Source of the DNA: Desulfobacteraceae bacterium
GTDB lineage: Bacteria > Desulfobacterota > Desulfobacteria > Desulfobacterales > Desulfosarcinaceae
DNA length: 7,176 bases
Direction: 5' to 3'
NCBI GenBank assembly: GCA_027025615.1
Contig: JALVQM010000054.1
Location: 1-7,176 of the forward strand
The notes under the pieces were generated by a model, which did no database searches, was not told where the DNA came from, and saw only the letters and a list, made by a program, of their open reading frames with translations. Shown here piece by piece: positions 1-5,984 of this stretch (its first letter is position 1; every line of letters starts with the position of its first letter). Both the position numbers and the translations under genes were made by a program.

Positions 1-60
1 CGCCGTATGGCCAAGCGTAATAGTTTTTCAACAGCCTGCTATGACTTTTCACCGATTGAA

Positions 61-79
61 CTTCACCTTTTGGGTGAAG
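61..79. repeat. Small perfect inverted repeat (7-bp stem)
   Basis: CTTCACC (61-67) and GGTGAAG (73-79) are perfect reverse complements around a 5-nt loop TTTTG. No T-run follows on either strand, so it does not look like an intrinsic terminator. It may be an operator, or a weak transcript end for an upstream gene. Confidence 0.4.
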
Positions 80-173
80 GCACGGGCAGGAACAAATACA
101 TGCTAACTACCTATTAATTCAGTGAAATAGCTTCTTTTCAGGCATTTGAAGTGCAAATTCGGGGTTACTGCTC

Positions 174-191
174 CTGTCATTTAATTGACAG
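174..191. repeat. Small inverted repeat CTGTCA/TGACAG
   Basis: CTGTCA (174-179) and TGACAG (186-191) form a 6-bp dyad around TTTAAT. The right arm overlaps a perfect sigma-70 -35 hexamer, TTGACA (185-190), but the best-spaced -10 (AATACA, 208-213) is poor. It could be a protein-binding dyad over a weak promoter; nothing more can be shown from sequence. Confidence 0.25.
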
Positions 192-237
192 TCAGGTGCC
201 GGAAGGCAATACAGAAATTATTAGAAAATACAGTTAG

Positions 238-265
238 TTGTCAAGTCATCCTGTTTTGGTATGAA
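238..265 (+). promoter_or_regulatory. Candidate sigma-70 promoter upstream of the pilin
   Basis: TTGTCA (238-243, one mismatch to TTGACA) is followed after 16 bp by TATGAA (260-265, four of six matches to TATAAT). It overlaps the first sigma-54-like site, so only one of the two may be real. Hexamers of this quality are common by chance in AT-rich DNA. Confidence 0.25.
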
Positions 266-272
266 TTGTGCT
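257..272 (+). promoter_or_regulatory. Candidate sigma-54 promoter 1
   Basis: TGGTATGAATTGTGCT matches the -24/-12 consensus TGGCACG-N4-TTGCW at 9 of 12 fixed positions. The invariant GG (258-259) and GC (270-271) have the exact 12-bp register. Transcription would start near 283 and give a leader of about 145 nt. Pilin genes in Pseudomonas, Myxococcus and Geobacter are known to use sigma-54 with PilR-type activators, which makes the site plausible. No activator site was identified upstream. Confidence 0.38.
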
Positions 273-279
273 TTGCATG

Positions 280-295
280 TGGCTGGGAGTTAGCA
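280..295 (+). promoter_or_regulatory. Candidate sigma-54 promoter 2
   Basis: TGGCTGGGAGTTAGCA is a second match to TGGCACG-N4-TTGCW, again 9 of 12 fixed positions and with GG (281-282) and GC (293-294) in exact register. It lies 23 bp downstream of the first candidate and would place the start near 306. It overlaps the GCAAAA/TTTTGC hairpin. At most one may be used, or the two may form a tandem pair. Confidence 0.3.
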
Positions 296-376
296 AAATA
301 TATTTTTGCAAAGTTGATCCTTGGAACAGGGCAAAGCCTGTTTAAGGGTTGAGCCTGAAAAACCGATAAACCCTGT
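293..376 (+). promoter_or_regulatory. Structured 5' leader of the pilin mRNA
   Basis: Several perfect stems crowd this stretch: GCAAAA (293-298)/TTTTGC (304-309); AACAGG (325-330)/CCTGTT (337-342) with loop GCAAAG; and AGGGTT (345-350)/AACCCT (369-374). An alternative stem, ACAGGG (326-331)/CCCTGT (371-376), excludes the last two, so two mutually exclusive folds are possible. The segment GGGCAAAGCC (329-338) and a later GGTAG (379-383) recall pieces of the GEMM-I cyclic-dinucleotide riboswitch. I cannot fit the full core, including its GNRA-capped stem, so no riboswitch is called. Confidence 0.35.
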
Positions 377-427
377 AAGGTAGAATTTTTCGGTACTTAT
401 GATTTTTAAAGTAAAAGAGGTGCACAC

Positions 428-1072
428 ATGAACAGAACCATGAAAAGGATTGCAGGAAAAATTGCTGAACAACAGGGGTTTACACTGATTGAGATGGCAA
501 TCGTGTTGATAATTATCGGAATTATTATCGGGGCGGTTGTCAAGGGCAAGGACGTTGTCAAAAGTGCTGAGCAAAAGCGGCTTTATACTACTTACGTCCG
601 GGCCTGGCAGGTGGCCTTCAATAATTACTACGACCGGACAGGCTGGATTTTGGGCGATTCAAACGATCCTGCCAACGCTGGGACCCGGGACGGACATTGC
701 GGCGATAACGTCAACTATACGACACTTGCATCCCAATTGTCCAACGTTGGTTTGGAAGCGCCGCCTCCCGGGCAATTGGCCAACGGCCTGCAACGTACTT
801 ATACCGATTCGCTGGGTGTCACCCGTACCCTGACGCTGGCCTTTGACTACAAGAACAACGTTGGCAACATCATCCGGGTGACAGGTATTTCTTCAGATAT
901 AGGAATGGCCTGGGACAGGTTGGTAGACGGAGAGCGCGATGGGACAGCAGGTGACTTTTTGCATACGGCTAACCACGGTCCCAACCCGATTGTATTGTCT
1001 GCCTGGCCGGCTGCAGACGATTCCGGCAACCAGGGAGGAGCCCATTCAGCCGTGTTGCGGCTCGAATTCTGA
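428..1072 (+). CDS. Type IV prepilin (MSHA-like pilin)
   Basis: Structural pilin or pilin-like subunit of the pilus encoded by this cluster. The protein has 214 aa. A basic 17-residue leader ends in the prepilin peptidase site QQG|FTLIE, with Gly17 at -1, Phe18 at +1 and Glu22 at +5. An Ile-rich hydrophobic helix follows (18-38), so the mature protein would have 197 aa. After the helix the sequence runs KGKDVV...QKRL...YYDRTG..LGD. This resembles a known pilin group with 'KGQELI..A..KRL...Y.DRYG.LPGDDP' and lacks Pro at +22 of the mature chain. The globular part has one Cys, so no intramolecular disulfide can form. The start is supported by AGAGG at 416-420, 7 nt upstream; Met5 has no better site. 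Being first in the cluster suggests high expression, but whether it is the major or a minor pilin cannot be decided here. Confidence 0.93.
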   Translation: MNRTMKRIAGKIAEQQGFTLIEMAIVLIIIGIIIGAVVKGKDVVKSAEQKRLYTTYVRAWQVAFNNYYDRTGWILGDSNDPANAGTRDGHCGDNVNYTTLASQLSNVGLEAPPPGQLANGLQRTYTDSLGVTRTLTLAFDYKNNVGNIIRVTGISSDIGMAWDRLVDGERDGTAGDFLHTANHGPNPIVLSAWPAADDSGNQGGAHSAVLRLEF

Positions 1073-1109
1073 TGAAAGCTGAACCGGTGGTCTGCGGAGG
1101 CTGCCGACA

Positions 1110-1123
1110 GGGAGTACACTCCC
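1110..1123 (+). promoter_or_regulatory. Shine-Dalgarno hairpin before the second gene
   Basis: GGGAG (1110-1114) and CTCCC (1119-1123) form a perfect 5-bp stem around TACA, ending one base before the ATG at 1125. The left arm is the only Shine-Dalgarno for that gene (AGGGAG, 1109-1114, 10 nt from the ATG). If folded, it would mask ribosome binding and could keep the assembly proteins far below pilin levels. Folding is inferred from complementarity only. Confidence 0.45.
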
Positions 1124-1124
1124 C

Positions 1125-1646
1125 ATGGTCATAAAGTTGTTTGATTTATTTAAAAAGTTTTCTGTCCACGCCGCCTGCCTGGCCCTGGCCGTGATTATGC
1201 TCGGCGGAGGGCTGTATTTTTTTAATACTTATAGTCGCTACACCTGTTTGCGGGATGACTTTGAGCGGATGCAGGCCAGGGCCAAAGTGGTCAAGCAGCG
1301 GGCGACTGAGTTGAACCAGAAAATTAAGACTATTCAACGTGTAGAACGCTTCATGGAACGTGTGGCGGAGATGGAGATGAGGCCTGAAGATTGGTCTTCG
1401 TTTAATGTAAATATTCAGAGCTGGGTTTCTTACAAGGAATTGGAAAAGATAGTTTCTCAATGTGCCTATGACAGGCAGTATTACTTCGTCCCGATATCTT
1501 TTGAAGTTCAAACACCGGAGGCTGTGGATGAAAAGGATGAACAGTTGCAGGTCTCCGAGGCTGCGGCAAACCAGGGAGATTCTTCCCTGAGTTCCGGCAG
1601 TGATGTCCATTTGGTTTTGAACGGGGCTTTCATGATCAGGAGATAG
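1125..1646 (+). CDS. One-TM coiled-coil protein, PilO/MshJ-like by position
   Basis: A 173-aa inner-membrane protein, not recognised by sequence alone. A short basic cytoplasmic end (1-13) precedes one membrane segment (about 14-34). Next comes a charged, probably coiled-coil stretch (about 42-84). A small domain follows (about 88-130), then a Glu/Gln/Ser-rich linker (about 130-158) and a terminal strand-like segment, VHLVLNGAFMI. TM, coiled coil, then a small beta domain is the layout of PilO, GspM and MshJ, which pair with PilN/GspL in the inner-membrane platform. Its neighbour is a GspL-like protein, which supports that role. In MSHA loci mshJ follows mshI, whereas here this gene precedes the mshI-like gene. 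Cys41 and Cys113 would both be periplasmic and could form a disulfide. The ATG at 1125 has AGGGAG upstream, inside a small hairpin. Confidence 0.8.
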   Translation: MVIKLFDLFKKFSVHAACLALAVIMLGGGLYFFNTYSRYTCLRDDFERMQARAKVVKQRATELNQKIKTIQRVERFMERVAEMEMRPEDWSSFNVNIQSWVSYKELEKIVSQCAYDRQYYFVPISFEVQTPEAVDEKDEQLQVSEAAANQGDSSLSSGSDVHLVLNGAFMIRR

Positions 1647-1654
1647 GTTAAGCC

Positions 1655-2947
1655 ATGTTTGGTAATTTGCAACAAACTGTGATCGAACTGGATGGTCTCA
1701 GCTGGATTTGTTCCGGTAATCAGGTGCAGCCGCTGACAGAGTCCATGACTATAAGTGATCACAGGTTGTGGATTACAGATTTTCAGTCTTCCGTTTCACG
1801 CACCATGACCATCGAAGCAGACATCCGCTATGTTGAACTGATGGTTAGCCGTAAACTCCAGGAAACCGGTGAATTCGACGAACCGGCTACGGTTATAACC
1901 CATTGGAAAAAAAGAAGCACCAAGAACAGCGTTGATATCTTTTTTACTGCGGTTCCTGCCAGAATTTATGCCCGGTATATGGAGATAATACGCGATGATC
2001 AAAATCACATCGTTTTGATCCCGCTTTACGAAGTACTTTTCAATGCTTTAAAATCCTTGAAGTACAGTGGGCCGGTAGCGGTTATTTTTGCCCATGGCCG
2101 TTTTGCCGACCTTTTGGTTGCCAGTAAAAAGAAAGTTCACTATGCACGCCGTATAGTTGCTTATGATACAAGCCGGGAGCAAATCAATTCCCTCTGGGAA
2201 AGCGTCTTCGGCGAGATACAATCCTTGGGAGAAAGTTTAAGAATCCATCCTGAAAGTATTCAGGTAATATCGTGGATTGACAGTCATATGCCGCTTTCAA
2301 GCCGGTTTGGCGAAAACCAGCCATGGGAACCTTTCCAAACCTGTCAGGTTGTCACTGAAGATGGCCCCAGGGATGTTTCCCTGATTTCAGTCCTGCCCCG
2401 CTATGCGTTGGGATTAAGCGCCATGCCCTTGAGGGAAAAGTTGTTGTACTGGGCCCGGCTGGTATTTCCAAAGGTGACCGCTGCAGCTTGTGTTGCAATT
2501 CTGGTGCTGGCAGCCGGCAGTGTTTTGTTTCAAATGAAATCTGCCGGGATGCAGCGTAAAATAGATGATTTAATCCGGGAAATAGAGCAAAGACAGGTCA
2601 GTTTGTCCAGGCCGGTAAACGCTGGAGACTATAAGTCGGCAGTCACCTTTCTGGATCAGGTACGAAGCGCCAAACAACTTCCCTCTGTCAAACGCCTGGT
2701 AAACGATTTGTCGGATGCTTTGCCGACTGAATGTCGGCTGTTGTCATTGAAGGCTGATTATAAAACTGCAAAGGTGGAAGTTGAAATTTACGGAAGAATT
2801 CACTCTGCTTTTGAAAACGCTTTTCGCAATTATCAGCAAATTCTGGAATGGCTGGAAAAAAGCGGTTACAAAATCCTGGAACGCCGTTTTGATACCCTTG
2901 TCAGACAGTCTGAATTCATGATTCGTTTTAACAAGAAGGCTGCATGA
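1655..2947 (+). CDS. GspL/MshI-like platform protein (PilM-PilN-like fusion)
   Basis: Inner-membrane alignment protein of 430 aa, expected to couple the cytoplasmic ATPase side to the periplasmic PilO/PilP-like proteins. Residues 1-265 are cytoplasmic. The strand-turn-strand pattern at 139-167 (GPVAVIFAHG...LLVASKKKVHYARRI) resembles the second half of the actin-like PilM/GspL fold, but the nucleotide-contact Asp-x-Gly is replaced (AHG at 146-148). One membrane segment lies at about 274-292. A periplasmic coiled coil (about 293-325) and a small alpha/beta domain follow, with LLSLKADYKTAKVEVEIYG typical of the PilN/GspL C-terminal ferredoxin-like region. PilM and PilN are separate proteins in T4aP; here both appear in one chain, as in GspL. 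The start at 1655 has AGGAGA (1638-1643), 11 nt away and overlapping the previous stop codon. The stop overlaps the next ATG (ATGA). Confidence 0.82.
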   Translation: MFGNLQQTVIELDGLSWICSGNQVQPLTESMTISDHRLWITDFQSSVSRTMTIEADIRYVELMVSRKLQETGEFDEPATVITHWKKRSTKNSVDIFFTAVPARIYARYMEIIRDDQNHIVLIPLYEVLFNALKSLKYSGPVAVIFAHGRFADLLVASKKKVHYARRIVAYDTSREQINSLWESVFGEIQSLGESLRIHPESIQVISWIDSHMPLSSRFGENQPWEPFQTCQVVTEDGPRDVSLISVLPRYALGLSAMPLREKLLYWARLVFPKVTAAACVAILVLAAGSVLFQMKSAGMQRKIDDLIREIEQRQVSLSRPVNAGDYKSAVTFLDQVRSAKQLPSVKRLVNDLSDALPTECRLLSLKADYKTAKVEVEIYGRIHSAFENAFRNYQQILEWLEKSGYKILERRFDTLVRQSEFMIRFNKKAA

Positions 2948-3465
2948 AACGTAAATACGATAGTGCCATAGGAATTATTTTACTTCTTCTAGGTACCATA
3001 TCTGCTTTGATCTGGCCGGTATTTGGTCCTGAAAAAGCCATTTCCGGACGGCGCTTGCCGCCTATGGTTCCCGTTGGTGATATTCAGGTTCCGGATTCCA
3101 TGTTGCTTGCCAGGATCGATCGCCTTGACCGGGAGTTGGTAAATTTGGCCAGGGGAGAAAACCGCCGCAGGCATTCGGTTGACCTCTCGGCACTGGGTTA
3201 TGTGCCTATGTCAGGGATCAATCTTGCGGCAAGTGTAAAAGAGGCGTCCCCTCAGGTTGTGGGTAAGCTGACCATGGCATTTTGTTCTCCGCTTAAGCGT
3301 TTTTGTGTTATCGACGGGAACCTCTACACCGAGGGCTCCCGGCTGCCGACCGGCCAGAAGATAGCAAAAATCGAACCACGGCGGGTTTTGCTGGTACTTG
3401 GCAAGTACAGACAGTGGATCGATGTGGTTTCACCCGACAGGGAGGTTGTCAAAGATGAAAGTTGA
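2944..3465 (+). CDS. PilP/GspB/MshK-like periplasmic linker protein
   Basis: A 173-aa protein anchored by one N-terminal membrane segment (about 8-24) with most of the chain in the periplasm. After a Pro/Arg-rich connector (29-80), the C-terminal part (about 107-161) shows the small beta-domain pattern of PilP, GspC-HR and GspB-C proteins: FCVIDGNLYTEGSRLPTG...IAKIEPRRVLLVLGKYRQWIDV. Such domains contact the secretin N-domains and connect the pore to the inner-membrane platform. Cys114 and Cys121 are close enough for a disulfide. The gene sits directly before the secretin, as mshK before mshL and pilP before pilQ. Its ATG overlaps the previous stop as ATGA, with a weak AAGAAGG (2933-2939) only 4 nt away, so translational coupling is likely. 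Its end overlaps the secretin start by 11 nt. The exact family (MshK or GspB) is uncertain. Confidence 0.78.
   Translation: MKRKYDSAIGIILLLLGTISALIWPVFGPEKAISGRRLPPMVPVGDIQVPDSMLLARIDRLDRELVNLARGENRRRHSVDLSALGYVPMSGINLAASVKEASPQVVGKLTMAFCSPLKRFCVIDGNLYTEGSRLPTGQKIAKIEPRRVLLVLGKYRQWIDVVSPDREVVKDES
3439..3446 (+). promoter_or_regulatory. Strong Shine-Dalgarno that sets the secretin start
   Basis: AGGGAGGT lies 8 nt before the ATG at 3455 and is the strongest ribosome binding site in the window. It argues against the longer start at 3398 in the same frame. That start would add 19 residues, including charged ones, ahead of the lipoprotein signal. The site lies inside the end of the upstream gene. 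Confidence 0.8.
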
Positions 3466-5002
3466 ACCAGTCAACGGCTCCAAACCAGGCTGCTGGTTTT
3501 TTCTTGCAGCGCTGGCCGTGATCGTCATGGTTTTTCTGACTACTGGTTGCAGTCTGGGGCCGTCTTCGATGCTCAATCCGCACAAGTTCGAGCCCGAGAA
3601 GATTCCCCGGACGGTGGCCGAATCTTCGGACGAGTTGGCTGCCACGCAACAATACTATCATGCTAAGCTGGAAAGCAGAAACGAGCCGGTAACCGAAGTT
3701 GAACCGGTTATGCCGGTATACGATCCACTGCAGGACCAAAAGGTTTCGTTCTCCATGGTTGATGAGAGCCTGCAGAATATTCTCTATGCGTTGTCACAGA
3801 CTGTGGGAGTGAATTTTATCCTTGACCCGGAGATAAGCAACGAGCAGCGTACCTTGACCTTGCATTTCGAAAATTCTTCGGCAGCGGCGGTTCTGAAGGA
3901 AATCCTGGCGGCTTACGATCTTTACTACCAGGTTACAGGTGATGTCATCCGTATCAGCCCCTTTAAAGACAAATTGTTCAACCTCGGTTTTCTGGATACC
4001 AGGTTGGATTCAAGATTTGAAGTAGGTGGTGACGTATTAGGTGCCAGTGAAGAAGAATATGCAAGCGGTCTGTCCGGAAGTTTCAAGATTAAAGGGGAGG
4101 GAAGCGGCAAGAAAAGTCCCTACAAAATCCTGGAAGAAATGATCAAGCCGCTTATCAGCGAAAACGGCAAATACTCTCTCAACAGCGTTTCAGGCACCCT
4201 TTACATCAAGGATCGTCCGGCGGTTATTCGCTCTGTTGCCAGGATGATCAATCATTTCAAAAAAATGATGAGCCGCCAGATCCTGATCGAGGCCAGGATA
4301 ATAGAGGTGTTGTTATCAGACAGATACAAGTATGGTATAGACTGGAACCTTTTGCGCGACCTCAATGATGCTGCCACAGAGCTGACCAGGGCTTCCTGGG
4401 CAATAGAAGACGGGCTTGTGATAGCAGGAACTTCAGGTGAATTCTCACTGACTTCTACCATAGACGCACTTAATACTTTCGGAGATGCGAAGGTGGTTTC
4501 CAATCCGACCCTTCGTTGTAAACACGGCCAGCCGGCCCTGATAAGTGTAGGGACCTCCATAACGTACAAGAAAAGTGTGGAAACCACCCGAACCACAACA
4601 GGCAATACCCAGGATCTTTCCACCGACGTTGAGGTCTCTACCCTTTTCGACGGGTTGATCCTGGGCGTGGTTCCTTTTGTTGACCAAGGCAAGGGCGTTA
4701 CCCTGCTGATAAATCCAATCAAGAGCGACGTTGACCGTAATAGCCTGGAAGAGACAGAAGTAAGCGAAGGTATGAGTATATCGCTTCCTGAAGTAGACAT
4801 CAAGGAGATGAGTACAACGATTGCCCTTCACGACGGCGATGTTGTCATCCTGGGAGGCCTGATCGATCGTCGCAAGATAATTGCAAACAGCGGAGTACCG
4901 TTTTTATCGGCCATACCTGTTCTTGGTTACCTTTTCAAGCACGAGTATGAAAGGATCGAGTCCAGGGAGTTGGTACTTGTGCTAAGCGTGAAATTGGTAT
5001 GA
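3455..5002 (+). CDS. mshL: Lipoprotein secretin, MshL/PilQ/GspD family
   Basis: Outer-membrane pore through which the pilus leaves the cell. From the ATG at 3455 the protein has 515 aa. It opens with a signal peptide and a lipobox (LTTG|C, Cys32, followed by Ser33), so it should be an outer-membrane lipoprotein. A short N-domain of STN/N0 type lies at about 94-168 (VSFSMVDESLQNILYALSQ ... VIRIS). A second N-domain-like region leads up to SRQILIEARIIEV. The secretin barrel region holds VVSNPT (347-352), the HGQPALISVG segment and the C-terminal signature GVPFLSAIPVLGYLF (480-494). The single short N-domain and modest length fit MshL better than GspD, which carries more N-domains. The stop overlaps the next start as ATGA. 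The family call is firm; the MshL label rests on context. Confidence 0.92.
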   Translation: MKVEPVNGSKPGCWFFLAALAVIVMVFLTTGCSLGPSSMLNPHKFEPEKIPRTVAESSDELAATQQYYHAKLESRNEPVTEVEPVMPVYDPLQDQKVSFSMVDESLQNILYALSQTVGVNFILDPEISNEQRTLTLHFENSSAAAVLKEILAAYDLYYQVTGDVIRISPFKDKLFNLGFLDTRLDSRFEVGGDVLGASEEEYASGLSGSFKIKGEGSGKKSPYKILEEMIKPLISENGKYSLNSVSGTLYIKDRPAVIRSVARMINHFKKMMSRQILIEARIIEVLLSDRYKYGIDWNLLRDLNDAATELTRASWAIEDGLVIAGTSGEFSLTSTIDALNTFGDAKVVSNPTLRCKHGQPALISVGTSITYKKSVETTRTTTGNTQDLSTDVEVSTLFDGLILGVVPFVDQGKGVTLLINPIKSDVDRNSLEETEVSEGMSISLPEVDIKEMSTTIALHDGDVVILGGLIDRRKIIANSGVPFLSAIPVLGYLFKHEYERIESRELVLVLSVKLV

Positions 5003-5952
5003 GCGTAATTTTTAAAGCATTGGCAAAGCTTGAAAGAAACCCGTCGGCTGACACTTACAAGCCGGCAAAGGGAGTTCCCCGCCTGTTTTTCGCCCGCCGG
5101 GCATGGATTCCACTGGGCATAATCCTGACCGGGATACTCTGTCTGGCTCTGGTATGGGCTGCCCAGGACATGAGCATTACAGAAGGTTCTGGAAAAGAAT
5201 TTGGGTCAGATACCGACAATGGAGATTTACTTCATAAGGCAGTATTTCACCCGGCACAGGCTGGACCCGGAGGAAACATAAAGCCTGATTTCAAAAGTAG
5301 CAAATATGGTGCAGACAGCGGTAAAATTTCACAACCGGATGAATCTGTAGGCGAACCAGGAGGCAGTAAACACCCGCAGAATGTTTTGGAGGCTGAAAAG
5401 AAATCATGTCCAGGCAAAAAGATTGTCATTGCCAAAAATGTGAATCCGAACTCTCAACAAGCCACCCATATCAGCCATACGGACAAGTCAGGGCCTGAAC
5501 AGCAGGGGCAGGCGAATAAATTGCTTCAGACTGCCGGGGGCAAGAATGGTCAACTTTCCGGCAGGGCGCAGGCAATTGCCGCCTTGGTAAAACAGCGCAG
5601 GCGCACAGCAGAACTGGTGTCTGATTTCCGTGTGGCCATGAACGGCAATAATCTTGATCAGGCACGCCTGTTGCTTGAAAAGATTTCACGATTGAAAGGT
5701 GAAGACAATATTCTGGTAATGAAACTGAAAGCATACTGGATGATCCAAAGTGGTCAATGGCTTGAAGCTGAAACTGTATTGAAAAGTATTTTGGAGAAAT
5801 TTCCTGATGACCTGGAGGCTGGTGTGAACCTGGCTGTTGCAATGATCAAAATTGGGCGTATCCAGGAAGCCCGGCTTTATCTGGAAAAGCTTTACCTTCG
5901 TTTCCCGGAGGATGACCGGATAGGCACATGGCTGGAGATGCTAAACCGGTAA
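4999..5952 (+). CDS. MshN/GspB-like TPR protein
   Basis: A 317-aa bitopic inner-membrane protein. The opening MSVIFKALAKLER resembles the cytoplasmic N-terminal motif of MshN, GspB and ExeB proteins. One membrane segment (about 36-54) is followed by a long, Gly/Ser/Lys-rich, probably disordered periplasmic stretch (about 56-195). A helical TPR region (about 204-317) closes the protein: NNLDQARLLLEKI, GQWLEAETVLKSILEKFPDD and GRIQEARLYLEKLYLRFPEDD. Proteins of this kind act with ExeA/MshM-type ATPases, probably in secretin assembly or in linking peptidoglycan to the pore. Such an ATPase gene begins 545 bp downstream. The start overlaps the secretin stop (ATGA), implying coupled translation. 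No strong Shine-Dalgarno was seen for it. TPR repeats are clear by pattern; the MshN label is inference from motif and order. Confidence 0.82.
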   Translation: MSVIFKALAKLERNPSADTYKPAKGVPRLFFARRAWIPLGIILTGILCLALVWAAQDMSITEGSGKEFGSDTDNGDLLHKAVFHPAQAGPGGNIKPDFKSSKYGADSGKISQPDESVGEPGGSKHPQNVLEAEKKSCPGKKIVIAKNVNPNSQQATHISHTDKSGPEQQGQANKLLQTAGGKNGQLSGRAQAIAALVKQRRRTAELVSDFRVAMNGNNLDQARLLLEKISRLKGEDNILVMKLKAYWMIQSGQWLEAETVLKSILEKFPDDLEAGVNLAVAMIKIGRIQEARLYLEKLYLRFPEDDRIGTWLEMLNR

Positions 5953-5959
5953 TGTTGGA

Positions 5960-5977
5960 GCAGGGACAGCAGGGACA
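5960..5977 (+). repeat. Tandem 9-bp repeat doubling a Shine-Dalgarno
   Basis: GCAGGGACA occurs twice without a gap (5960-5968 and 5969-5977) in the 32-bp space before the gene at 5985. Each copy contains AGGGA. The second ends its AGGGA 9 nt from the ATG; the first is 18 nt away, too far to act normally. It looks like a small duplication, prone to copy-number slippage. Confidence 0.6.
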
Positions 5978-5984
5978 TAGATAG

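Larger units (their letters stand above)
1..427. other. Gene-free upstream region with promoter and leader
   Basis: No convincing coding sequence was found here on either strand. Short open stretches exist (for example 7-117 on +), but they have no visible ribosome binding site and no recognisable product. A TAA-TAG tandem stop at 16-21 could be the end of an upstream gene, but only five codons are visible. The rest is AT-rich. It holds two small inverted repeats (61-79 and 174-191), promoter candidates between 238 and 295, and a hairpin-rich stretch (293-376) leading into the pilin gene. No tRNA, CRISPR array or complete mobile element was seen. Confidence 0.7.

Noticed and set aside
61..79. 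Intrinsic terminator for an upstream gene
   Set aside because: The stem is perfect but no run of T follows on either strand.
7..117. 36-codon open frame on + near the window start
   Set aside because: No visible ribosome binding site, no recognisable sequence, and the region looks intergenic.
308..383. Complete GEMM-I (c-di-GMP/cGAMP) riboswitch
   Set aside because: Only short fragments of the consensus are present; the GNRA-capped stem between the two conserved halves and the closing P1 helix could not be found.
345..390. Attenuator-type terminator in the leader
   Set aside because: The T5 run (386-390) starts 12 nt after the AGGGTT/AACCCT stem, too far for a standard intrinsic terminator.
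290..574. 94-aa open frame on -
   Set aside because: It covers the leader and the start of the well-supported prepilin on the other strand and has no recognisable features.
1146..1610. 154-aa open frame on -
   Set aside because: Antisense to the one-TM coiled-coil gene, which has a clear TM and lies in the operon. No independent support.
3398..3454. Longer start for the secretin
   Set aside because: The ATG at 3455 has a near-perfect Shine-Dalgarno and gives a proper lipoprotein signal; the longer form would put 19 extra residues ahead of it.
4252..4803. 183-aa open frame on -
   Set aside because: It lies wholly inside the secretin gene, is Ser/Arg-rich as expected of an antisense shadow, and matches no family pattern.
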